DNA from: Chlorophyllum brunneum
Taxonomy: Eukaryota > Basidiomycota > Agaricomycetes > Agaricales > Agaricaceae
DNA length: 64,000 bases
Assembly: GCA_963576785.1 (NCBI GenBank)
Contig: OY756140.1
Location: 4,074,003-4,138,002, forward strand
Direction of reading: 5' to 3'
In this document: one piece after another, positions 54,896 to 64,000 of the stretch
Layout of the letters: each line of letters begins with the position of its first letter
How positions within the stretch are numbered: position 1 is the first letter of the stretch
The notes under the pieces: generated by a model
What the model saw: the letters and a program-made list of their open reading frames with translations, nothing else
What the model was told of the DNA's origin: nothing
The model's database searches: none
Made by a program: the position numbers and the translations under genes

Positions 54896-57264
54896 CATGC
54901 ATTATATTCTCTGGATTTCGCATCTTGGAACAAAACCCCATGGATACATGTTTCATCTTTATGCTCTATGGATTCTTTTACATACAATAACGTTGCTGTG
55001 TAGATATCTTGGTCAGACGTCGGTTTATAGACCGTTGTCGTATGGAAAATTGCAACTTGTTATTGGGTTTGTACGAAACCTTCGGTCTTTTTGAACTTGC
55101 GGAGTGGATTGAGTTTTCATGACAGGGCACAGGGCCACTTCAAATCCAAACATGCTATGTGTTGAGTTGCGGCGGTGGCGTTGGAATAATCTGATGTCGA
55201 CGCCCAATCTATTTAAATTAATGGAGACTGATCCAATTGTCTTTCCCGCGTTTGCTGTATTTGTTGGAGTAAAACTTCCAGATATGAAAGTTGGGCGTTC
55301 CACGCGTCTGGGCGCGAACGTACAGACGGTTTCTAGCTGGAAAGTGGATACATCTATTAAGTCTTCTCGATATCAGTGCTGCTCCTAGATGCGACTCATA
55401 TAATTCATCCTAAGCTATTGAGCCGCGGGGATGAACCGACCCGTGGAAACGTAGGAAACGGTCAGTTGTAAAACATTCAGGCATTGGCTATCACGTCCGG
55501 TGAGAATTTACGAGTGCGGTCATGACGTGTCCCGGCCAGCAATAGTTCTACTATCAACCTACTGCTCAGCTCTAATGCCTTTCAATCTCGGACGACATCC
55601 AGCGATCAAGTATCCTTGACTCCACTTAACAACAACTGGGAACCCTCCTAGACACGTCCTCTCCTGAGCTCAAGGCAGTTCCCGCATTGATGAGAATCTT
55701 TTGTTAGACATCATAGAGTGGATATCCTCCTTGTCGGCAGTTTCAAGCCGAGTTGGTGTGCCGTTTCTTTTGTTGAATTCCAAGCAAATGTGTCCGTTCG
55801 TTGTAGTAAAACCATTTATTACTGTCATCCAGCGGCTGGTCGGTTGCATTAACAAGACCAGGTATGAATAAGTGATGGTTGGGAACGATGGCGCTCCTTG
55901 GGCGTTGTGGAGGAGGAACAATTGAGTCGCCAATGTTCTTATTCAGGATGCCCAACACCGACGGGTGGAAAATTTTTAATAGTAAAATCTGCCATTTTGA
56001 AATGGGCATTGAAATTGAATTCGATGTCGTTCAGCATGGGAAACCTGTGGTTCGAGCAAGAACGACAAAGTTGTGGCAAACAGAATTAGGCCGATGTTGA
56101 GATGATCCGGCTCATGAGGAACAATCTTCCTCAACATAGCCGATGTCGCTCAGTTGAACGCTAGTGATCTGCTTGGCCTCAACGAGAACTATTTTGGCGT
56201 CGAGGTTGAGCAGTACGGTTAAACCTCGATCCGAGAATAATCAGACCCTCAAATCAATCCTCTTCCGCCTTGGTTCAACCTCTGTCATGACGATTTCGAA
56301 CTTGGCAAACCGTTTTTCCTGACTGAGACGGGATCGAGCCATGGTGGCTGCAAGACTTGTCCCGCCATCCTGTCTCTTGGTACCGACTATCACGGACAGC
56401 GTCCCAACTCGAGACTGCGGATCGGTAGACTTGGTGTTGCAGTCAAGTAGACGGTAGGGGTAGGCAAGCGGAGGTGATCAGCTGATCTTCCGCCATACGA
56501 ACAAGGGAACGTGTAAGTTAGCCAGCGTATTTCACCCGAGGACTGTACCTTTTCGTTGCCTTTGCGCTCTCTAGGTCCCCTGTGTGCCTGCAAGATTGTC
56601 ACGTGCATGGAGGGGTTACGGAAATTTCTGGTACTTTGGGAGTGCTAAGGAACTGGAATTCGTGATTTATCTCGCATTGCTTTGTGCTGTTGCCTGTTGA
56701 CGGCAGCATAGGTTTGAGTTCAAGCCTCACGATGATCGCGTTGACATGTTCTAACTCGAAAATCTATTCCACGCAACCATCGAGTATATGGCTGATGGAA
56801 TCTAAACCGTTAGAGGAGGCGATAGCAACCTGAAGCTCACGGAATAGATAACCCAACCCCACTTGTCAACCTTCACCGATCCCTTCCCTGAATGCATCTT
56901 CAGCACAACCATGAGCCTGCGTGGTTCTTGACCCATTCCGCGCATAAGATATTTTTGAAGTGCTCTATCATGGTACTGACATATCCAAAACATTGTCATC
57001 GCGTCCTGACAACACGAACGCGGGAATCAACGTAACATACCCTTAGGAAAACGCAAAAATATTTCGACAACTCAAAGTTACTGCAATAGACAATGTAACA
57101 TCATATCAACGATAACGTACTGGCTACCACCGGCTATCCCTCTACACAGGTAGATTTTCCAGTCAGGGAATGAGCGCAGCGGGTGCCTTGACCATTACCC
57201 TACCTATGGTAAATATCCATTCGTACAAGGGAATAGATCCGCCGGAAGTTTTCATGGTTGGTTC
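54896..57264. other. Long gene-poor stretch
   Basis: 2.4 kb without a supportable gene. A minus-strand segment at 55670-56009 has two overlapping open frames with W-F-Y-Y-N-E-R-T-H-L-L-G-I-Q and could be a decayed exon. Another at 56802-56999 (L-M-V-V-L-K-M-H-S-G-K-G-S) is equally uncertain. Nothing repeated from elsewhere in the window was recognised. Confidence 0.4.
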
Positions 57265-58020
57265 ACTGTCAAAGTATCCTTCGCGGCTTGTAACTCGTCG
57301 AGTTGGTCTTGGAGTGAGTGTATAGTGAGGCAGGAAGGACGTCAGAAGCCCAAGCTTCTCCCACATGTAGGTCAGCTCAAGAAGCGGACGTATGTCGAGA
57401 ATGGGAACATTGTAGGACTCTAAATTCTCTTGGGGATTGAGACCTGAGCTGAGAATCTGACCCACGGCACAAAGGAAAAAGGAGTGGACTTTGTGAAATA
57501 TAACGGATTTTCTCATCCCCCTCCGCCTCACGTTCAAGGGCTTCCCCCACGACCAACATTATATCGATTCCGCCGAACATGGCGGTCCCTTACCCGCAGC
57601 TTTATTTTGGCTTCCATATGTACCGTCTGGGAGTTGGTGTTTGAAGAATGCATGAGAGAGATATGATATTTGCAACTCGTGTCGGCGGGGAAATGAGGAT
57701 CTGACGAAATTTATATTCTGAGAATTTATCTCCACCAGTTATCGCGAACCACGCAGCGCTGCGATGGTCTCATGTTTGATTGTGCTTATTCTTATTCGTG
57801 TCGTTGTGGGTAAGGAATTCAGCGATGTCGATGTCGAGGATGTCTGCCAAAAAAGCCAAATTAATTAACAAGAATCGGCTACACATCCTCCTAGACTAGG
57901 TATCCAGGCTCGAGAGTCTGCCTATTGAAAGTCGTTATCGAGAGAGCTTTCGAACGAACTAGGAATCATATCGGGATATGATACTCGCCCCATGGCCCCC
58001 TCGTCGACCAGATAACATAT
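57265..58020 (-). pseudogene. MAD1 relic upstream of VPS74, internally deleted
   Basis: Plus-strand landmarks of the full gene in the right order: CTTCGCGGCTTGTAACTCGTCGAGTTGG (13640-13680 in the gene), then exon 2 remnants near 57600-57660, CGTGTCGTTGTGGGTAAGG from exon 1, and the upstream blocks AGGTATCCAGGCTCGAGAG, GAGCTTTCGAACGAACT and CCCCTCGTCGACCAGATAACAT. Most of exon 3 is deleted. It lies in otherwise single-copy chromosome, outside the inverted duplication. Confidence 0.7.
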
Positions 58021-58637
58021 TGGCTCACTCAGCATTGCCGGATAGTTTACTGTGGATTCGGGGGTACAGTGAATTTCTGGTGTGGCATGGTGGAAACAGA
58101 ACAAATAGGCCAAGACCGCGCGAACGAGTATAGAGCCGAGGACTGCGGGAGTTGGGTCTGATTAACGACAAGATGTAGTCGCCGAATAGTCAATGATTAG
58201 GATGAGACTTACTGGACAATACTGCGCCGGTGGGTTAGTTATCCGAAGAAGGCAAGTTACTCTCCCATTTACGATCGGTTTGTGCCTATCTTCTGCTTGT
58301 ACCAGACCTGCGTATAGCACTTGACCTGGCCCTCGGTGATTATGATTCCATTCCATCTTCGGAATTATGGTCACCATCGGGAATCATCTCGCAGGTAGCA
58401 GAATCCTGTAACCACAGCCTGGCCACTGCCGGGAGTTTCGTCAATCGCCGCCGCAAAACCTTTAAAACCAGTTGAAGGCAAACCGACCCAGCCCGTTTTC
58501 CCTGGAGGACAGAATCTGCCTCGAGACGTTCACTGTTGACATTTCCTGTGGTTAAATAGGATAGCTGTGTTTTGATCGGAAATAGCCGAGGCAGGGCTCT
58601 GGGAGAGCAGCGGCACCGCGCAACCGTCCAAAGTCCC
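58021..58637. other. Upstream region of VPS74
   Basis: No supportable gene on either strand. Long antisense frames over the VPS74 5' end are shadows of its biased codons. Confidence 0.4.
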
Positions 58638-59911
58638 ATGTCCTCAGCTGCTGGCCTCTCCCGTAGACGCGTCCCACAACCCTCCTCCTCCCACGACGAC
58701 GACGACGACGACCAACGGCGCTCAACCCCAGTAGCGTCCACCCCCAGCCAGTCCAACGGTAATGGTGCTACCACACCGCCTATGGGCCTCCATGCAGGTT
58801 CGGCCTTCGAAGGCGGTAGCAGGATCGCATATGATCCTCGAGACCTCGCCCAAGATGCCAGCGACGAGGCAAAAATGGGAGGAAAGATGCCCAAATTGAC
58901 CATCATGGAAGAGGTTCTTTTGCTAGGGCTCAAGGATAAACAGGTACGTCGGCCAACGCACAGACACCTGCGGCTCGCGCACTGACCAACGTCTAGGGCT
59001 ATCTGTCCTTTTGGAACGACAACATCTCATATGCACTACGCGGGTGCATTCTGATTGAACTCTCTCTCCGGCGACGTATTGGCCTCATCAAGGATCCCAA
59101 TCGCCGGCGGGTACCTTTGCCCGAGAGGCTGGTGGAGGTTCTTGATGACAGACAAACAGGGGAGACTATCCTCGACGAAGCGCTCAAACTAATGAAGATG
59201 CAGCAAGAGACCGAGAAGCTCAGTGTCAACAGCTGGATAGATCTGCTCTCGGGTATGTTACACACTGTTCATGAATACGAAACTACCCTCACAATTTTTC
59301 ACACAGGTGAAACATGGAACGTTATGAAGATTGGCTTCCAACTCAAGCAAGTCCGAGAACGCCTTGCTAAAGGTCTCGTCGATAAAGGCGTTCTACGTAC
59401 CGAAAAACGCAACTTTCTACTCTTTGATATGGCTACCCACCCCGTTGCCGACGTCCGTACAAAAGAATCCATCATCAATCGTATCGTTTCCCTCCTCACA
59501 GCCACAACATCCGCCGTTCCTCCGAGTTCCCTCGATGCCGAAGGTGTACAATGCCGCACCGCGAGAGCTGTATGTCTTGCGTGCGCAGCATATACTGCTA
59601 GCGTACTGGACAATGCATTCGGGAGACTGGATTACGAGGCGAGAGAGGCCGCTTTCCAACGGTGCGATGAAATCCTCGGAGAATTCATGGTCTGGCCTTT
59701 CGGAAGCAGCAACTGGGATAGTAATTCAACCAATACATCAAGGAGACGACAACAGACGAGGATCGCGATGGGGAGTGAGAGTAATGGAAGAGAATCAATA
59801 GTTGGTCTTGTATCAGAGGTCAAGAAGGAAATGATCGGTGAGGAAGACGTTGGCTTTGAGCTAGTAGCAGGTGTTCTCGAGGTTCTTTCTAAACTTGATT
59901 CGCTCTTGTAG
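58638..59911 (+). CDS. VPS74: Golgi phosphoprotein Vps74/GOLPH3 family
   Basis: PI4P-binding peripheral Golgi protein that retains glycosyltransferases by linking their tails to COPI. Exons 58638-58943, 58997-59252 and 59307-59911 join to 388 aa. Residues 1-85 are a disordered leader with a run of Asp (D-D-D-D-D-D). The GPP34 domain follows: F-W-N-D-N-I-S-Y-A-L-R-G-C-I-L-I-E-L keeps the PI4P-binding Trp and Arg. Then come W-I-D-L-L-S-G-E-T-W-N-V-M-K, V-R-E-R-L-A-K-G-L-V-D-K-G-V-L and the diagnostic F-L-L-F-D-M-A-T-H-P. A serine-rich insert (59.70-59.81 kb) near the C-terminus is typical of basidiomycetes. Single copy, intact, the last complete gene before the telomere that I can name. Confidence 0.93.
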
Positions 59912-61229
59912 ATATCCTATACCCTTTTAACGTTTTATTGAGGATGCAGGAAACCCTGGCCTAAAAGTATTCTGAGTTATAAACTGCCTTTTCGACCTCT
60001 CCTTTCATCGCTTCACCGTCCCTTCTACGAAACATCAAGCCTTCACCCACCATCTCCGCCATCCTCAAAGGGGAAGTTAGACGTCCCGCCTCTCTTCAAC
60101 ATTCCATACCACTCTCTAAACTTTAAGGTATGCATATCCGTTTTCCCTCTGAACCCCAATCTAACCAAGTGTGAGTACGTCAGCTACCCTCGCTATCGCT
60201 TGTAACATTGACCAACGATCTCTAGATTGGATGGTCAGACTCTACTGGCGTCGGTTACCCAGAGACAGTGCCAACAGCAAGTCTTTCGCACACCCCTTCT
60301 TATGACGTCACGCACTAGGCTATCGCAGACCACAATAAACAGAACAGTCTCCATGCACCCCTATTGACAAAGAAAAAAATGTCTTTGGTACTTTCGTTGT
60401 GCAAGACACTCTAGGTTCCTCCGAGACGCCCTCACCAAGTTGGAAAGGACTCGTCAAGGGCATTAATGCTGAAAGGGTCGGTTTTGCAGATAGGTACCTC
60501 TCTATTTTGTTTACTAGTGTTACGCCTCATCGGTGTTCCAAAAGGACTTGACGGATGGATATCACAACCTTCGCAAAAGGCAGGGAGAGCGTTTGACCAG
60601 GCAATTGTCAAAGATACTGTAACCGCGGAAGATGGACAGATCGATCCTGGTGCTTCTGTTTGCGCAAAATTTGAGATTGTGATTATTATCGAAGTTGATA
60701 CTAGGATTGCGAAACTTGAAGGCCTCCACGACATCAAACAATCGTCCGTTTCTCCTAATAGCCAAACCTCTGTACGTCTTTTATTTCCCCACTTTCTACA
60801 ACGTTTTCGATCACAGTTTTACAGTTCGTAATACATCCGCAAGACTGAATTGGTCAGACAGTCATTACAGTTGACTCAGCGCGTGTTGTAGCCCTCATCG
60901 GATCCACACGGCGAGACGATACAACCAAAAAACGGTCCAGATGACGAATCTCGTGCTATCGCTCGACACTCCATCTAGTTCCTGCCTGAAGCAGTCGACA
61001 CAAGCAGACTTCCTATTAGTCTTTTGCCGTTACGGAGCGTTTTTTGGAACGTTGCAAATTCGATTATTGATGGACTCACGGACGGTCCGTTTGATCAGGT
61101 ACAAGCGTGAACTGTAGCCCTCCAAGGTGATTTGCCCTGCTTCTGCTAGGTACATACCTTCGCTTCATTGATTGGGGCAAACTAGTTTTTGTGACTGCGA
61201 CTAGCGTTCGGTTCTCTCCTGAAGAGTGA
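59912..61229. other. Subtelomeric stretch with possible gene remnants
   Basis: Two weakly coding-like pieces on the plus strand: 60121-60366, readable across a GTGAGT...CTAG intron as M-H-I-R-F-P-S-E-P then L-D-G-Q-T-L-L-A-S-V, and 60466-60831 with D-T-V-T-A-E-D-G-Q-I-D-P-G-A-S and a short hydrophobic run. I recognise neither. They may be parts of one decayed gene. Confidence 0.3.
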
Positions 61230-61567
61230 GTGTTTCCCTCAGCTATTTCTTGAGGATATCTCACCAATCCTTTCGGCTTCGAACCTTTTTATCACAGTAC
61301 GTACAAGGGTTATCACTACGTCATATTCTCTATTCGCATCATACCTCACGCAGACTGGGTAACATACCAGGACGGGTTGCTCCTACACTCTCAACAGGTC
61401 GTAAACTCACCAGAGGTTTGGGCGTGATCGCGATGAATGCCTCCCTAGAAGTTGACATTGTGAGTGGTAAAATCAATTGCTCCACGTTCTTTTTCTTACT
61501 GGAGGTGCATCATCTTGTTCTGGTTTTGGGTTTGTTTGGCATGTTAGTTCACCTGCGCAGGAGCAAC

Positions 61568-62488
61568 ACGAACAACGACAAGAATGTCGGCAGAAATCGT
61601 CGGACGCTACGCTCAACAGCGTCGACGTCTTTACCCACAACGACACGCACGAGAGTGACTGCAGTCAAACGTGATTCTCTTGCAGCTGAACTCGAACGCG
61701 GTATATCGCTCGCAATAGCCGCTATAAATTCACTGAATGGAGCTTTCACCAGATCCACAATTCTCCGTTGCGAAGCGACACCAACGAACACAGTTATTTA
61801 CGAATAGTATTTCCCATGCATCACTTGAACGGCAACTCCTTCAAGCACAAACAGCGCGTATAGAGGTCGAAACAAAGCTCCGCGAGAAAGAACTTCTTAT
61901 TGAAAGACTCGAACGGGATCGGCGACATTATGCCGACAGAGAAAAGGAGGAACGAGCAGCTCGGGAACGCGAAGCGGGGGAATATGATACAGAGAAAGTC
62001 AGTTCTATCTGGCAATATTCGTTCTCCTATCCGCTGACGTTATGGTGTTCGCCGTGAGTTAGAAATGCACGGATGCTGAGCTCAAATCCCTTCGAGCTCA
62101 GCTGTCAGGTCTTGAAGAGGAGTTCACTGATCTCCAACATTCCCATTCTCAACATACGCTCGCTTCTACCCAGGAACTCTCACAGCTCAAGTCCCTCAAC
62201 TCGTCGCTCGCATCTTGGGTTGACCTCGTGTCAGAGGATCTCAAGACTTCCGATATTCTTGCAGCCTCACGTCTTGACACCATTCACTTGCTTCAAGACC
62301 AACTCAATGAATTACAAGCCGCGAAAGATACTTTGGCACAGCAAGCCAACGATGAAAGTGACATGGGCGTTGTTCGGGAGGAATTGAGGAAACAGGCCGA
62401 ATATCTGAGGAAAGTGGAAGGCACGAACGCGAAGCTCACTTCCGAGGTCACCGTGCTTCGTGACCGACAAACTAGCGTCGAAGTCCTA
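61568..62488 (+). pseudogene. Truncated near-identical copy of MAD1
   Basis: Matches exons 1, 2 and the first part of exon 3 of MAD1 (12082-14409) with few differences, on the opposite strand. The start ATG is ACG here (61568-61570). Exon 1 reads N-V-G-R-N-R-R-T, exon 2 D-P-Q-F-S-V-A-K-R-H-Q, exon 3 D-A-E-L-K-S-L-R-A-Q-L; both intron sites are conserved. Identity stops abruptly at 62488, after S-V-E-V-L, mid coiled coil, so the Mad2-binding motif and the globular domain are missing. An upstream in-frame extension (from 61226) exists but is not MAD1-like. Much younger than the other relics. Confidence 0.85.
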
Positions 62489-62489
62489 G

Positions 62490-62535
62490 CACTATTAGTA
62501 CTGACACCAGACCCCTGGTGTCAGTACTAAGAGTG
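62490..62535. repeat. Perfect 16-bp hairpin at the MAD1 breakpoint
   Basis: TTAGTACTGACACCAG (62495-62510), a four-base loop ACCC, then CTGGTGTCAGTACTAA (62515-62530). Four more pairs (CACT/AGTG) extend it across one mismatch. It starts six bases after the end of MAD1 identity. Confidence 0.85.
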
Positions 62536-63889
62536 TCCTCAGATAGTACCCCTTCACTTAAGTATATACACCATTGGAATCCTCTGATTTCTCTGCATTT
62601 ATTGAATATGAAATCATGTCATCTGGATCACACCTGAATATTCTACAGAATTTACAATATTAAAAAATTACCAGAACCACCTCGGAACCACATGGCAACT
62701 GCCGAAATATATTCCCATAGGCCAAGACGACAGCGAGTTGGCTCCCCGAGATGCCCGGGCTTGGGACCACACCCTCGTTGGTCCTTCATTGGCCGTGAGA
62801 AAGGGGACCACTTTTTTCCCATCCCCCACAGATTCTTCCCACGGTCACCCAGGACCAACAGGACCACCTCAGGACCATTTCAGAACCACCTCTGGTATAT
62901 TAGTAATAAATAGCGAAAAAATACCAATAAAACGAGAAAAATTAGAAAATGAATTTTAGTGCCATTATCTAAGCCCGAGAAGCCCGCGTTCTCGCGCCAT
63001 TTCGAAAATACTCGAATTTAGGCGACAAAAAATCAATAAATAATTGATATATTCCGATCACACAGCCACTCCGCATATGGACTGACCTTTCCAAAATGAT
63101 CGGTACGGCGATCACTCGGCAATCAACCATCAATGCCAGCACTTCGTTGCTCTCCCTCTCACTCTCACATTACTACGGCCACGCTAGCCTCTTCCTGCTA
63201 TACCACACTGCACAAATGGCCTCACCAATCACATCGGACACCCCAACAATGATGGGGTGCTCATTTACCAACACCACCCACCCCAGCTAGCGTCTGATCG
63301 AGCACGATCCGCACCCGATCATACCTGATTCGCCCCCCATGTCCACTACCCCGCCCTCAAGCAGGATGTCGACCACCCTTGTGGAATGAGCAGACATATT
63401 GTTGCTTTATGGTCAAAGAGCAGACATACTGTCGCTCTCCAGTCACTGAGCAGGCCCATGGTCACTCAACGTGCATTGGAATCACAGAGGCCCTGACATA
63501 GGCCTGCCCCCCGCAGACCCAGTCAGGGAAGATGTGTCTTCGACTGGTACGACTATGACCACTACTACCCCTACGATTGTGGCCACAACTACAGCTACAA
63601 CTACGGCCATAACAGGAATGGTCATGGTCAAGAGGGCGATATCACAGATTGGAGGGACGACCGAGCGCAACAGGATATAGAGTGCAAGGTGGGAGGGGCA
63701 TTATCCAGGTGCGTTGTGCATAACCCTTGCCAGAAAATACGCAGGCCAACACAACCCCAGTGTCATGTACAATTATTGCAATGTAGTAGACCGAAGAAAA
63801 ATTCAATTTATTTTACGATGACTATATCAAGCATACAGAGGTGAACCCAACCAACGTTAGCTGATACCATGGTGCACCGAATGGAGGGG
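62536..63889. other. Telomere-associated non-coding DNA
   Basis: No supportable gene. Sub-stretches: imperfect repeats of a GGACCACCTC-like unit near 62670-62900; AGCAGACATA(T/C)TGT(T/C)GCT repeated at 63390 and 63421; and a 100-base run of ACNACN triplets at 63540-63640 that opens a Thr-rich frame by composition alone. Confidence 0.5.
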
Positions 63890-63890
63890 G

Positions 63891-64000
63891 GTTAGGGTTA
63901 GGGTTAGGGTTAGGGTTAGGGTTAGGGTTAGGGGTTAGGGTTAGGGTTAGGGTTAGGGTTAGGGTTAGGGTTAGGGTTAGGGTTAGGGTTAGGGTTAGGG
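63891..64000 (+). repeat. Telomere repeat array (TTAGGG)n, right chromosome end
   Basis: About 18 tandem TTAGGG units with one TTAGGGG variant at 63928-63934, G-rich strand running 5'->3' to the last base of the window. Interstitial arrays are usually degenerate; this one is clean to the end, so it is a true chromosome terminus. Confidence 0.97.

Noticed and set aside
58340..58933. 197-codon minus-strand frame over the VPS74 start
   Set aside because: A shadow of the VPS74 leader (its Asp run reads as a Ser run on the other strand). No independent support.
61226..61567. In-frame extension upstream of the truncated MAD1 copy
   Set aside because: Open by chance. It is not MAD1-like, and the true MAD1 start codon is mutated to ACG.
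62490..62535. Hairpin as a Helitron 3' terminus
   Set aside because: Helitron ends have a hairpin followed by CTRR a few bases later, with a TC 5' end and a Rep/helicase or hallmark relatives. CTAA is inside the stem and no other Helitron feature was seen.
63471..63680. Thr-rich 69-codon frame near the telomere
   Set aside because: Explained by the ACNACN triplet repeat. No start context or family similarity.
1..64000. CRISPR array, prokaryotic operon or phage region
   Set aside because: No regularly spaced direct repeats with spacers. Genes are intron-bearing and eukaryotic throughout.

Overview
This is the right-hand end of a filamentous fungal chromosome, almost certainly from a basidiomycete of the Agaricomycetes type. 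Three observations support this. The last ~110 bases are a perfect TTAGGG telomere array running 5'->3' off the end. Nearly every gene is cut by GT-AG introns of 50-60 nt. The gene content is also fungal: a HAM1-type protein, a GDSL/CE16 esterase, GPP34/Vps74, MAD1, a short fungal metallothionein, Cys-rich 86-aa secreted proteins, and BTB and F-box proteins. No bacterial, viral, CRISPR or rRNA features were seen.

Layout. Positions ~0.2-42 kb are an accessory block built as a nested inverted duplication with its axis near 24 kb. Reading inward from the left the order is esterase(-), secreted kinase-like protein(+), 2OG-Fe(II) oxygenase(-), an uncharacterised 194-aa protein called 'family X' here(-), PD-(D/E)XK nuclease-like protein(+), and a relic of MAD1(+). 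Reading inward from the right the same series appears with opposite strands: esterase(+) 40.6-41.9 kb, kinase-like(-) 36.1-38.6, oxygenase(+) 34.3-35.9, family X(+), nuclease-like(-) 27.9-29.4, MAD1 relic(-). The left arm has an extra ~10 kb (4.6-15 kb) holding a small secreted protein, a polytopic membrane protein, a five-finger C2H2 protein and the full-length MAD1. Partner copies of the C2H2 gene and the small secreted gene lie near the axis at 23.3-25 kb. In most duplicated pairs one copy is intact and the other carries a stop, a one-base frameshift or a lost exon.

Positions 42-60 kb are ordinary single-copy chromosome: a surface/transmembrane protein, a BTB protein, a 35-aa metallothionein in three exons (first exon only nine coding bases), HAM1-like protein, a GNAT acetyltransferase, an intron-containing tRNA-Trp, an F-box protein and the Golgi protein Vps74/GOLPH3. 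These core genes lie between the duplicated block and the telomere, the reverse of the usual arrangement in which accessory DNA is the most distal. Positions 60-64 kb are subtelomeric: a near-identical but truncated, start-less MAD1 copy that stops at a 16-bp perfect hairpin, then non-coding DNA, then the telomere.

The most unusual signal is the repeated use of the 5' part of the spindle-checkpoint gene MAD1: besides the full gene there are seven relics or partial copies, several directly next to family X genes, all within one 64-kb window. I found no operon-like functional system. The accessory block is best read as repeated inverted and direct segmental duplication, possibly with the nuclease-like gene as a participant, which is inference only. 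Exon boundaries quoted to the base were derived by hand from splice signals and reading frame. Others are approximate and marked so.
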